Shown here in pieces: positions 1-7,084 of a stretch of 64,000 nt of DNA. The stretch is taken from assembly GCF_001995215.1 (NCBI RefSeq), contig NZ_MUXN01000016.1, forward strand, positions 405,724 to 469,723. Direction: 5' to 3'. The notes under the pieces are model-generated. The model saw only the letters and a program-made list of their open reading frames with translations. It searched no databases and was not told the DNA's origin. Made by a program: the position numbers and the translations under genes. The stretch is from Amycolatopsis azurea DSM 43854 (GTDB lineage: Bacteria; Actinomycetota; Actinomycetes; Mycobacteriales; Pseudonocardiaceae). The first letter of the stretch is position 1. Each line of letters starts with the position of its first letter.

Positions 1-147
1 CTCGACGGCGAGGAAGGCCTTGGTCACGGCGACCGAGATCTTGTTCGCGTCGAAGGGGGACACGCTGCCGTCCCGCCGGATGACTCGCACGGTCGCGGGC
101 GTGGTGTCCGAAGACGAAGGTGGCCGCTGACCGGTATCGACTGACAT
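1..147 (-). CDS. N-terminus of ribonucleotide reductase large subunit-like protein (partial, ATP-cone)
   Basis: Reading leftward from an ATG at 147 the frame stays open for 49 codons to the window edge. After a polar N-terminal tail of about 18 residues it reads VRVIRRDGSVSPFDANKIS followed by VAVTKAFLAVE. This is the start of an ATP-cone, the nucleotide-sensing domain found at the N-terminus of class I ribonucleotide reductase alpha subunits. The start is supported by a GGAG ribosome site six bases upstream. An ATP-cone alone also occurs in NrdR and in anaerobic reductases, but NrdR has a zinc ribbon first and this protein does not. The catalytic part lies outside the window, so the class is inferred. 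Confidence 0.65.
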   Translation of the reverse strand, partial: MSVDTGQRPPSSSDTTPATVRVIRRDGSVSPFDANKISVAVTKAFLAVE

Positions 148-275
148 GCATGTCTCCAAAAGGGCGCGTCGAAGCACCACAAGGCCTCACAAGGCCGTGC
201 GCTGCACGTTCACAAAGCTGTCCGACAACCGCTCCCGAGCGGTCTCCCCGTCGCTGGGCGGTGCCGGTTCCCAGA

Positions 276-307
276 GACTACATGTAGGGGTCGGAGGCTG
301 CACGTGC
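276..307 (-). promoter_or_regulatory. Candidate paired NrdR boxes upstream of the reductase gene
   Basis: The perfect dyad CTACATGTAG lies at 278-287 and a second dyad, GCACGTGC, at 300-307. Their centres are 21 bases apart, two helical turns, on the same face of the DNA. The first resembles the core of NrdR boxes, which normally come in pairs before ribonucleotide reductase genes; the second is a poor match. The element sits about 130-160 bases before the start at 147. The rest of 148-369 holds no other recognisable feature. NrdR control is inferred from the position and the dyad. Confidence 0.35.
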
Positions 308-369
308 CCCAATGGGTGGCGTGTCGTGGTCTCACCCTGGCGGGTTAGACGATCACGCTGGGCTGCTGG

Positions 370-978
370 TCAGCCGCCGAAAACGATCGTGAAATCGCGC
401 AGGCGGGCGCTCAGGACGGGCCGCTGACCGGCCAGGAAGCCCAGCGGTCCGTGCTCGTTGAGCCGCCAATCCGCGGCCGCCGGGCACGGCCGCGCCTTCG
501 CCCGGACGGGGCTTCTTTTGAGACGGCCGTCCAACATCTGGACGACGTCGAAGGCCGCGGGCATCCGGATCGGAAGGCTCGGGCGGGTGGTGAAGGCGGC
601 CGTCGCGATCCAGTCCTCCTGGGTGGCCGCCGAGGCGGTGAACGTCCGCCCGTGGGTGAAGTCGAGCGCGGCGAGGTCCTTGGGGATGCCCCACAGCGCG
701 CGGCCGCCGGCGAGCGAGACCTCGCTGTCGACCCAGATGTCCGTGATGGAGCTGGAGAGGCGTTCGCCGCGGACCGCGACCGTCGCCAGCAGCTCGTGAT
801 ACTGGAGCTGTCCGGGTTCCTGGTAGTCGATCCAGGCGGTGAACACCTGCGCGCGGCCGGCCGCCACGACCGGTTCGACGCCGTCGGGCAGCGCGGGCAG
901 GTCGCTCACCGGGACACGCCAGACCGACAGATAGGCCTGGCCCGCCAGGTTCCACGGCTCCGGGGGATAGGCGGTCAC
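370..978 (-). CDS. Acetoacetate decarboxylase-like protein
   Basis: A 202-residue protein starting at a GTG that overlaps the stop of the upstream enoyl-CoA hydratase (GTGA), so the two are translationally coupled. It has the acetoacetate-decarboxylase fold signature, including WGIPKDLA at about residues 113-120. The lysine of this motif aligns with the Schiff-base lysine (Lys115) of the clostridial enzyme, but the following lysine (Lys116), which tunes its pKa, is an aspartate here. Decarboxylation of acetoacetate is therefore not assured; some ADC-fold proteins act as aldolases or dehydratases. Same-operon partners suggest a role in breakdown of beta-keto or branched acyl intermediates. A longer same-frame reading that extends upstream to about 1563 is not supported, because it would run through the hydratase gene. 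Confidence 0.7.
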   Translation of the reverse strand: MTAYPPEPWNLAGQAYLSVWRVPVSDLPALPDGVEPVVAAGRAQVFTAWIDYQEPGQLQYHELLATVAVRGERLSSSITDIWVDSEVSLAGGRALWGIPKDLAALDFTHGRTFTASAATQEDWIATAAFTTRPSLPIRMPAAFDVVQMLDGRLKRSPVRAKARPCPAAADWRLNEHGPLGFLAGQRPVLSARLRDFTIVFGG

Positions 979-1814
979 GCGTTCCGCCACGGCAGGTAGT
1001 CGGGCTGGTCGGTGTCGACGCGCATGGAGAACTCCGGTGGTCGTTTCTGGAGGAAGGACACGACTCCTTCGACGGCGTCCGGGCTCGAGCCCAGGCCGCC
1101 GATCAGCCGCGAGTCCAGTTCGTGCACGGGGAACGGTGATTCGGCGCTCGCCATCCGGTACAGCAGCTGGCGGGTCACCGCGACCGAAACCGGTGACGTG
1201 GTCTTGGCGATCTCCAGCGCCAGTTCGCGGGCCTTGCCGAGCACTTCCCCTGGCTCGTGGACACTGTGGACCAGACCGGCGCTTTTCGCTTCCTCGACGC
1301 CGAAAACGCGGCCGCTGATCATCCAGTCGAGTGCCGTGCCCATCCCGACGAGCCGGGGGAGGAACCACGCCGACGCGCCTTCGGGGTAGATGCCGCGGCG
1401 GACGAACACGAAGCCGAACCGGGAGTCGGTGGACGCCAGGCGGTAGTCGCACGACAGCGTGATCGTGACGCCGCCGCCGACGGCCGCGCCCCGCAGGGCG
1501 GCGATCACCGGCTTGTTCATCGTGAAGATCCGTTTCGAGCAGCGTCCCGCCGGCTCCTGCCACGCCGCGTCCGGCCCGGTCTCCGGGTCGAAGTCGAAAC
1601 CGCCCTGCGTGAGGTCCGCGCCCACCGAGAAGTCCTTGCCGTTGCCGGTCAGGATCACCACCCGGACGTCTTCGTCGCGGTCGGCCCGGTCCATCGCGTC
1701 GCCGAGCTCGTCGGCCATGCGGATGGTGTAGCCGTTGCGGGCTTCCGGCCGGTTGAGCGTGACAGTCGCGATGCGGTCGGCGACCTCGTAGGTGATTTCG
1801 GCGTACGCGCTCAT
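975..1814 (-). CDS. Enoyl-CoA hydratase/isomerase family protein
   Basis: A crotonase-fold protein of 279 residues. Visible family features are the N-terminal ATVTLNRPEARNGY strand-loop, the oxyanion-hole segment with FSVGADL, the second oxyanion segment ALRGAAVGGG and a YPEGASAWFLPRLVG helix that carries one of the two usual acidic residues. It should hydrate a 2-enoyl-CoA in the cytoplasm. The ATG at 1814 is preferred over an in-frame TTG at 1841, because a good promoter at 1821-1849 would start transcription almost exactly at this ATG, giving a leaderless message. It is followed by the coupled ADC-like gene. The neighbouring catabolic operon (3.4-13.3 kb) lacks its own hydratase, so this enzyme may serve that pathway. 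Confidence 0.9.
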   Translation of the reverse strand: MSAYAEITYEVADRIATVTLNRPEARNGYTIRMADELGDAMDRADRDEDVRVVILTGNGKDFSVGADLTQGGFDFDPETGPDAAWQEPAGRCSKRIFTMNKPVIAALRGAAVGGGVTITLSCDYRLASTDSRFGFVFVRRGIYPEGASAWFLPRLVGMGTALDWMISGRVFGVEEAKSAGLVHSVHEPGEVLGKARELALEIAKTTSPVSVAVTRQLLYRMASAESPFPVHELDSRLIGGLGSSPDAVEGVVSFLQKRPPEFSMRVDTDQPDYLPWRNA

Positions 1815-1820
1815 GACGTG

Positions 1821-1849
1821 AAAGTAAGGCTCCGTTGACAAGGTGTCAA
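1821..1849 (-). promoter_or_regulatory. Leaderless promoter with overlapping dyad for the hydratase operon
   Basis: Reading leftward, TTGACA (1849-1844), a 17-base spacer and TACTTT (1826-1821) form a near-consensus vegetative promoter. Only six bases separate TACTTT from the ATG at 1814, so the transcript should begin at or next to the start codon. The dyad TTGACAAGGTGTCAA (1835-1849) covers the -35 box and part of the spacer and is a likely operator, perhaps for the MerR protein encoded immediately upstream. Confidence 0.6.
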
Positions 1850-1855
1850 TAAGGC

Positions 1856-2236
1856 TCAGGCGAAGAGCTCGTAGGTCTTCTTTCCGGTTTGTTCGGCCGC
1901 TTCGATGTACCCGGCGAGCGCGTCGCGGGATCGCGCGATCCTGGCGAGCTGTTCGTCGAGCCTGGTGAGCCGCACGCGCATCGCGGCGAGCAACTCGGGG
2001 CAGCCGATCAGCTCGGGCTCCTCGCCGATCGCGCAGGGCAGCAGGTACGCGATGTCCTCGGACGACAGGCCCGCGGCGAGCAGATGCCGGATCTGCTTCA
2101 CCCGTAGGACGGCGTTCTCGTCGTACTCGCGGTAGCCGTTCGTGCCGCGCTCCGCTTCCAGGAGTCCTTGCGCTTCGTAGTAACGCAACTGATGGGTGTT
2201 GACGCCCGTGCGGCGGCCCAGTTCCCCGATTTTCAT
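1856..2236 (-). CDS. MerR family transcriptional regulator
   Basis: A 126-residue regulator. Residues 1-70 form the MerR winged helix-turn-helix: MKIGELGRRTGVNTHQLRYY at the start, then NGYREYDE in the wing. A coiled-coil dimerisation helix follows at about residues 85-115. There is one cysteine in LLPCAIGEEPE (about residue 68) and one in IGCPELL, with no clear metal or drug pocket, so the inducer is unknown. It is transcribed away from the dehydrogenase at 2284, with a MerR-like operator in the 47-base gap between them, and lies directly upstream of the hydratase operon. It probably controls one or both. Confidence 0.9.
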   Translation of the reverse strand: MKIGELGRRTGVNTHQLRYYEAQGLLEAERGTNGYREYDENAVLRVKQIRHLLAAGLSSEDIAYLLPCAIGEEPELIGCPELLAAMRVRLTRLDEQLARIARSRDALAGYIEAAEQTGKKTYELFA

Positions 2237-2245
2237 GCTTTCCCC

Positions 2246-2277
2246 TTGACCTTCATACCGGTCTCAACGTCGACGAT
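2246..2277 (+). promoter_or_regulatory. MerR-type divergent promoter/operator
   Basis: TTGACC (2246-2251) is separated by about 19-20 bases from a weak -10 box (GACGAT, 2272-2277). An over-long spacer of this kind is the hallmark of MerR-activated promoters. An imperfect dyad, TTGACC to GGTCTCAA (2246-2267), lies in the spacer. It stands between the MerR gene and the dehydrogenase it probably controls. Confidence 0.5.
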
Positions 2278-2283
2278 GCTGCC

Positions 2284-3138
2284 ATGAACAGCGAAACCAC
2301 CGCACCTGTGACAGTTCTCGGCCTCGGCCTGATGGGGACCGCGCTCGCCCGCGCGTTCCTCGCGGCCGGACATCCCACGACCGTGTGGAACCGGACGGCC
2401 ACGAAGGCCGAATCCCTCGTCGCCGACGGCGCCCGGCTCGCCCCGACCGTGGGCGACGCGCTCGAGGCCGGCGGCGTGACGATCGTGTGCCTCACCGACT
2501 ATCCCGCCGTCCTTGACCTGCTCGACGACGCCGCGCTGGAGGGCGCGACCCTGGTCAACCTGACCTCCGGCGACTCCGCTCAAGCGCGGGAAACCGCCGC
2601 CTGGGCCGAAAAACGCGGCGCCCGCTACCTGGACGGCGCGATCATGGCCATCCCGTCGTCGATCGGGACCGCCGAGGCGGTGATCCTGCTGAGCGGGCCG
2701 CGGCCGGACTTCGACCTCGGCGCGCTCGGCACGGTCAGCCACCTCGGCGAGGACCCCGGGCTCGCGTCCCTGTACGACGTCGCGGGCCTGACGATGATGT
2801 GGAGCGTCCTGAACGCGTGGCTCCAGGGCACCGCGATGCTCAAGACCGCCGGTGTCGACGCCGCGACGTACGCGCCGTTCGCGCAACAGATCGCCGCCGG
2901 GGTGGCCGGTTGGCTGCCCGGATACGCGGAGCAGGTCGACAAGGGCGCCTTCCCCGCGGAGGTGTCGGCGTTGGAGACCGACGCGCGGGCGATGGCGCAC
3001 ATGGTGGAGGAGAGCGAGGCGCTGGGGGTGAACGCCGAACTCCCGAAGCTGATCAAGGCGATGGCCGACCGCGCGATCGCGGCCGGGCACGGCGGGGAGC
3101 AGTACCCGGTGCTGATCCGGGAGTTCGAGCGGCCCTGA
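2284..3138 (+). CDS. NAD(P)-dependent dehydrogenase, imine reductase / 6-phosphogluconate dehydrogenase-like
   Basis: A 284-residue two-domain protein of the beta-hydroxyacid dehydrogenase/imine reductase superfamily. The Rossmann motif GLGLMGTALARAFLAAG lies at about residues 12-28 and is followed by the cofactor-loop segment VWNRTATKAE; the Arg and Thr suggest NADPH. The C-terminal all-helical domain mediates dimerisation, and SALETDARAMAHMVEESE is typical of imine-reductase-like proteins. The catalytic Lys/Asp of true hydroxyacid dehydrogenases is not obvious. It is divergent from the MerR gene, an arrangement that often marks a substrate-inducible reductase. The real substrate cannot be read from the sequence. 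Confidence 0.85.
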   Translation: MNSETTAPVTVLGLGLMGTALARAFLAAGHPTTVWNRTATKAESLVADGARLAPTVGDALEAGGVTIVCLTDYPAVLDLLDDAALEGATLVNLTSGDSAQARETAAWAEKRGARYLDGAIMAIPSSIGTAEAVILLSGPRPDFDLGALGTVSHLGEDPGLASLYDVAGLTMMWSVLNAWLQGTAMLKTAGVDAATYAPFAQQIAAGVAGWLPGYAEQVDKGAFPAEVSALETDARAMAHMVEESEALGVNAELPKLIKAMADRAIAAGHGGEQYPVLIREFERP

Positions 3139-3156
3139 CGAGCGGTGGGTCGGGTT

Positions 3157-3168
3157 GGTCGTGAGTGG
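3157..3168 (+). repeat. GGTCGTGAGTGG module (isolated half-element)
   Basis: This 12-base word also forms the outer arms of the perfect palindrome at 21399-21454, recurs inverted at 40747-40758, and appears in a variant form at 63337-63350. Here it has no inverted partner, so it looks like a decayed or half copy of that element. Confidence 0.5.
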
Positions 3169-3205
3169 CGATTCGGGCAAGCGTGCGGTGTCACTCATGG
3201 TGAGA

Positions 3206-3250
3206 GGTGTGTGGAAGTAGGGACGTTCGACGTCCCTACTTCCACACACC
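3206..3250. repeat. Perfect 21-bp-arm intergenic palindrome
   Basis: Arms 3206-3226 and 3230-3250 are exact reverse complements around a three-base TCG loop; each arm contains GTGTGTGGAAGTAGGGACG. It lies downstream of the dehydrogenase gene and could fold as a terminator, but no U-tract follows. It belongs to the palindrome family described in the findings. Confidence 0.85.
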
Positions 3251-3277
3251 CCTTCGCGACCGGACCGGTCACGCGGA

Positions 3278-3322
3278 CCGTGTGGATTTCTGTGCGTCCA
3301 ACGCACCAAAATCCACACAGTC
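3278..3322. repeat. GTGTGGATTT palindrome with CGTCCAACGC loop
   Basis: Left arm GTGTGGATTT and right arm AAATCCACAC pair, then GTGCG and CGCAC pair across a short mismatch. The decamer CGTCCAACGC (3295-3304) at the tip is identical to that of the palindrome at 27197-27273. An outer GTCAC/GTGAC pair flanks it. Two unlinked copies with the same arm and same loop point to a dispersed repeat family. Confidence 0.75.
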
Positions 3323-3388
3323 AGTGACACCCTGGCCTGGGGGCCGACGGCGGCAGCGTGCTGAAGCCTCTTCACGCGCGAGCAAAAC

Positions 3389-3406
3389 AATCAGGCGTGC
3401 TTGATT
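3389..3406 (+). promoter_or_regulatory. Candidate TetR operator of the catabolic operon
   Basis: AATCA (3389-3393) and TGATT (3402-3406) form an 18-base dyad about 50 bases before the first gene of the operon. The operon ends with its own TetR gene, so autoregulation through this site is the simplest reading. No convincing -35/-10 pair stands out. Confidence 0.4.
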
Positions 3407-3453
3407 TTTCTTGCGGAGGGTGCCAGCCTGGGACGAGACGCGAGGAGGCGGGC

Positions 3454-4248
3454 ATGGCTGACCTGGGCGTGATCCTTGGGGATCTCGCGGCGGAATCGCA
3501 GGCCATCGACGACGTGGTGGCGGATCTGCCCGCGTCGGACTGGGCGCGGCAGACCCCGGCCGAAGGCTGGACGATCGCCCATCAGATCGCTCATCTGGCC
3601 TGGACGGACGACAAGGCGCTGATCGCGGCGCGCGGCTCCGAGGCCGAGTGGCAGGCCGAGATCGAGGGGCTCCTCGCGACCGGGGAGAGCTACGTCGATG
3701 ACGGCGCGGCGGAGGGCGCGGAAACGCCGCCGCGGCAGCTGCTGGCCGCATGGCGCGCCGGCCGCGCGGAACTCGCCGAAGCGCTCGCCGCGGTGCCCAG
3801 CGGGCAGAAGATCCCCTGGTACGGGCCGCCGATGAGCGCCGCGTCCATGGTGACCGCGCGCCTCATGGAGACCTGGGCGCACGGCCAGGACATCTTCGAC
3901 GCGCTCGGCCTCACGCGTGAGAACTCGGCCAGGATCTGGCACATCGCCCGGTTCGGGACCCGCACCCGCGACTTCGCCTACAAGCTCAACTCGCTCGCCC
4001 CGCCCGCCGAGGAATTCCGCGTCGAGCTGGCCGCGCCGGACGGCACCACCTGGGCCTTCGGGCCCGAGGACGCCGGGCAGCGGCTCACCGGGAGCGCGGT
4101 CGACTTCTGTCTCGTCATCACGCAGCGCCGTCATCCCGACGACACCGACCTGGTCGCCACCGGCGCCGACGTCGAAGAATGGCTCGGGATCGCGCAGGCC
4201 TTCGCCGGGCCTCCCGGCGCCGGACGGCAGCCGGGGCAGTTCGCATGA
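3454..4248 (+). CDS. TIGR03084-family DinB-like / maleylpyruvate isomerase-type metal-binding protein
   Basis: A 264-residue protein. The N-terminal helical bundle carries TPAEGWTIAHQIAHLAWTDD (about residues 34-53), whose histidines, together with a later HGQD (about residue 146), match the metal site of the mycothiol-dependent maleylpyruvate isomerase/DinB fold. The C-terminal part (FRVELAAPDGTTWAFGPED) is the domain that usually follows. The ATG at 3454 has a GAGGAGG ribosome site six bases upstream, which excludes the longer reading from 3358. It is the first gene of an operon whose members overlap by four bases. Members of this family consistently precede atuA-like genes in actinobacteria, but the reaction is unknown. 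Confidence 0.85.
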   Translation: MADLGVILGDLAAESQAIDDVVADLPASDWARQTPAEGWTIAHQIAHLAWTDDKALIAARGSEAEWQAEIEGLLATGESYVDDGAAEGAETPPRQLLAAWRAGRAELAEALAAVPSGQKIPWYGPPMSAASMVTARLMETWAHGQDIFDALGLTRENSARIWHIARFGTRTRDFAYKLNSLAPPAEEFRVELAAPDGTTWAFGPEDAGQRLTGSAVDFCLVITQRRHPDDTDLVATGADVEEWLGIAQAFAGPPGAGRQPGQFA

Positions 4249-5939
4249 CGGGGCTCATCAGGATCGGCAACGCGTCCGGGTTCTACGGCGACCGCTTCTC
4301 CGCCGTGCACGAGATGCTCACCGACGGCCCGCTCGACGTGCTGACCGGCGACTACCTGGCCGAGCTGACCATGCTCATCCTCGGGCGCGACCGGATGAAG
4401 GACCCGAACCGCGGCTACGCCAAGACGTTCCTCCGCCAGATGGAGGCCAACCTCGCGCTGGCCAAGGAAAAGGGCGTCAAGATCGTCGCCAACGCCGGCG
4501 GGCTGAACCCCGCCGGACTCGCGGACGCGCTTCGCGAACTGGCCGCGAAACTCGGCGTCGACGTCGCGATCGCGCACGTCGAGGGCGACGACCTGATCCA
4601 GCGCGCGGAAGAGTTCGGCTTCGGCAAGACGTTGACCGCCAACGCCTACCTCGGCGCGTGGGGGATCGCGGAATGCCTGAACGCGGGCGCCGACATCGTG
4701 GTGACCGGGCGCGTCACCGACGCCTCGGTGATCGTCGGCCCCGCGGCCGCGCACTTCGGCTGGGCGCGCGACGACTACGACGCGCTGGCGGGCGCGGTCG
4801 CGGCCGGGCACGTGATCGAATGCGGCACGCAGGCCACCGGCGGCAACTACGCCTTCTTCACCGAACACGAGATCGGCGTCCCGGGCTTCCCGATCGCCGA
4901 GATCTCCGCCGACGGCTCCAGCGTGATCACCAAGCACCCCGGCACCGGCGGCATCGTGAACGCCGGAACCGTTACCGCGCAACTGCTCTACGAGATCACC
5001 GGCGCTCGTTACGCCGGGCCGGACGTCACGACGCGGTTCGACACCCTGACGCTCGCCGACGACGGCCAGGACCGGGTCCGGATCAGCGGCGTCACCGGCG
5101 AACCGCCGCCGCCGACGCTCAAGGTCTGCCTGAACGGTCTCGGCGGCTTCCGCAACGAGACGACGTTCGTCCTCACCGGACTCGACGTCGAAGCGAAAGC
5201 CGCGCTGGTCAAGGAACAACTCGAAGGCGCGCTCAAGGCACGGCCGCCCGCCGACGTCCGGTGGACGCTGGCCCGCACCGACCGGCCCGACGCCGAAACC
5301 GAGCAGCAGGCGAGCGCGTTGCTGCACGTCGCGGTGAAGGACTCGGACCCGGAGGTCGCCGGACGTGCCTTCAGCGGAGCGGCGATCGAGCTGGCCTTGG
5401 CCAGCTATCCCGGTTTCCATGTCACCGCACCGCCGTCGGCGGCGTCGCCCTACGGCGTCTACCGGGCCGCTTTCGTCGACGCGCGAGAGGTTCCGCACGT
5501 CGCCGTGCTGCCGGACGGAACACGTCGCGACATCGCGCCCGCCGCCGAAACGCTGCCTCTTTCCGAAGTGGACAATGAGCAGCTGCCCGCCCCGTTCACG
5601 CAGGCCGAGGTCCGGCGGGCACCGCTGGGCAAGGTGATCGGCGCCCGCAGCGGTGACAAGGGCGGCAACGCGAACGTCGGCGTCTGGGCTCGTTCGGACG
5701 AGGCGTGGCGCTGGCTCGCGCACCGGCTCACCGTCACCGAGTTCAAACTGCTGCTCCCGGAGACCGCGGACCTCGAGGTCCGGCGGCATCTCCTGCCGAA
5801 CCTGCGGGCGCTCAACTTCGTCGTCGAAGGCATCCTCGGCGAGGGCGTCGCGTCGCAGGCGCGGTTCGACCCGCAGGCGAAGGCACTCGGGGAATGGCTG
5901 CGCTCCCGCGAGATCGACATCCCGGAGGCTCTCCTGTGA
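4245..5939 (+). CDS. atuA: AtuA family acyclic terpene utilization protein (DUF1446)
   Basis: A 564-residue protein. The start MTGLIRIGNASGFYGDRFSA and the motifs DYLAELTMLILGRDR, ANAGGLNPAG, TGRVTDASVI and ECGTQATGGNY are those of the DUF1446/AtuA family; the C-terminal part (IGARSGDKGGNANVGVWAR) is the usual fused small domain. Its ATG overlaps the preceding stop (ATGA). AtuA is required for citronellol/geraniol catabolism in Pseudomonas, although its enzymatic step is not settled. Together with carboxylase and acyl-CoA dehydrogenase genes it marks a methyl-branched acyl-CoA degradation operon. Confidence 0.9.
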   Translation: MTGLIRIGNASGFYGDRFSAVHEMLTDGPLDVLTGDYLAELTMLILGRDRMKDPNRGYAKTFLRQMEANLALAKEKGVKIVANAGGLNPAGLADALRELAAKLGVDVAIAHVEGDDLIQRAEEFGFGKTLTANAYLGAWGIAECLNAGADIVVTGRVTDASVIVGPAAAHFGWARDDYDALAGAVAAGHVIECGTQATGGNYAFFTEHEIGVPGFPIAEISADGSSVITKHPGTGGIVNAGTVTAQLLYEITGARYAGPDVTTRFDTLTLADDGQDRVRISGVTGEPPPPTLKVCLNGLGGFRNETTFVLTGLDVEAKAALVKEQLEGALKARPPADVRWTLARTDRPDAETEQQASALLHVAVKDSDPEVAGRAFSGAAIELALASYPGFHVTAPPSAASPYGVYRAAFVDAREVPHVAVLPDGTRRDIAPAAETLPLSEVDNEQLPAPFTQAEVRRAPLGKVIGARSGDKGGNANVGVWARSDEAWRWLAHRLTVTEFKLLLPETADLEVRRHLLPNLRALNFVVEGILGEGVASQARFDPQAKALGEWLRSREIDIPEALL

Positions 5940-7084
5940 CCGACCCCTTCTCCACGCCGGAACGCGCCGAGCTGCGCAAGACCGTCCGGCGGTTCGCCGA
6001 AGCCGAGATCCTGCCGCATCTCGACGACTGGGAGCGCGAGGGCGAACTGCCGCGCGACCTGCATCGCAAGGCGGGCGAACTCGGGCTGCTCGGCGTCGGT
6101 TTCCCCGAAGAGGTCGGCGGCGGGGGCGGCGAATACCTCGACGCCGTCGTCATCGCCGAGGAACTGCATTACGCCGGCGGTTCCGGTGGACTCTTCGCGT
6201 CGCTGTTCACCTGCGGAATCGCCGTCCCGCACATCGCGGCGGCCGGGGATCCGGTGCAGATCGAACGCTGGGTCCGGCCGACGCTGGAAGGCGCCAAGAT
6301 CGGCTCGCTCGCGGTCACCGAACCCGACGGCGGTTCGGACGTCGCCGGGATCCGCACCACGGCCGTCCGTGAAGGCGATGAATACGTCATCAACGGCGCC
6401 AAGACCTTCATCACCTCGGGCTGCCGCGCCGACTTCGTGACCACCGTCGTCCGCACCGGGGAATCCGGCGCCCACGGCCTCTCGCTCATCGTGGTCGAAC
6501 GCGGTACGCCGGGCTTCACCATCTCCCGCAAGCTGGAGAAGATGGGCTGGCTCTGCTCGGACACCGCCGAGCTGTCCTATGTGGACGTCCGGGTGCCCGC
6601 GGAGAACCTGATCGGCGCCGAGAACAGCGGATTCGCGCAGGTCGCCACGCAGTTCGTCACCGAGCGGGTCTCGCTGGCGGTGCAGGGTTACGCGCACGCG
6701 CAGCGGGCGCTCGACCTGACCCTGGACTGGTGCCGTCTGCGGGAGACGTTCGGCCGCCCGCTGATCTCCCGGCAGCTGGTGCAGCACAAGCTCACCGAGA
6801 TGGCCCGCAAGATCGACGTCGCCCGCGCCTACACCCGGCAGGTCGCCCAGCGGCACGTCGCGGGCGAAGAGGTCATCGCCGAAGCCTGTTTCGCGAAGAA
6901 CACCGCCGTCGAGACCGCCGAATGGGTGGTCAACGAGGCCGTGCAACTGCACGGCGGACTCGGCTACATGCGGGAGTCCGAAGTGGAGCGTCACTACCGT
7001 GACGTGCGCATCCTCGGCATCGGTGGCGGGACCAACGAGATCCTCACCGGCTTGGCCGCGAAGCGATTGGGATACACCGCATGA
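5936..7084 (+). CDS. Acyl-CoA dehydrogenase (first of two)
   Basis: A 382-residue flavoprotein with the complete acyl-CoA dehydrogenase architecture. It has an N-terminal helical domain, a middle strand domain with LAVTEPDGGSD and INGAKTFITSG (FAD/acyl contacts), and a C-terminal domain with RETFGRPL, AVQLHGGLGYMRE and the RILGIGGGTNEI segment. It starts at a GTG that overlaps the AtuA stop (GTGA). It should introduce an alpha,beta double bond into an acyl-CoA, probably a citronellyl-CoA-like branched substrate given the neighbours. The specific substrate is inferred. Confidence 0.92.
   Translation: MTDPFSTPERAELRKTVRRFAEAEILPHLDDWEREGELPRDLHRKAGELGLLGVGFPEEVGGGGGEYLDAVVIAEELHYAGGSGGLFASLFTCGIAVPHIAAAGDPVQIERWVRPTLEGAKIGSLAVTEPDGGSDVAGIRTTAVREGDEYVINGAKTFITSGCRADFVTTVVRTGESGAHGLSLIVVERGTPGFTISRKLEKMGWLCSDTAELSYVDVRVPAENLIGAENSGFAQVATQFVTERVSLAVQGYAHAQRALDLTLDWCRLRETFGRPLISRQLVQHKLTEMARKIDVARAYTRQVAQRHVAGEEVIAEACFAKNTAVETAEWVVNEAVQLHGGLGYMRESEVERHYRDVRILGIGGGTNEILTGLAAKRLGYTA

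Noticed and set aside
278..307. Cobalamin riboswitch before the ribonucleotide reductase gene
   Set aside because: Considered because such switches precede some actinobacterial reductase genes, but the 222-base gap shows no B12-box-like sequence.
370..1563. A 397-codon minus-strand reading covering the ADC-like protein and more
   Set aside because: The upstream half lies inside the enoyl-CoA hydratase gene in another frame and has a composition typical of a shadow frame; the GTG at 978 gives a clean coupled start.
2233..3390. A 385-codon minus-strand reading opposite the dehydrogenase gene
   Set aside because: It is the antisense of a well-conserved Rossmann protein and runs through two palindromes; no family resemblance.
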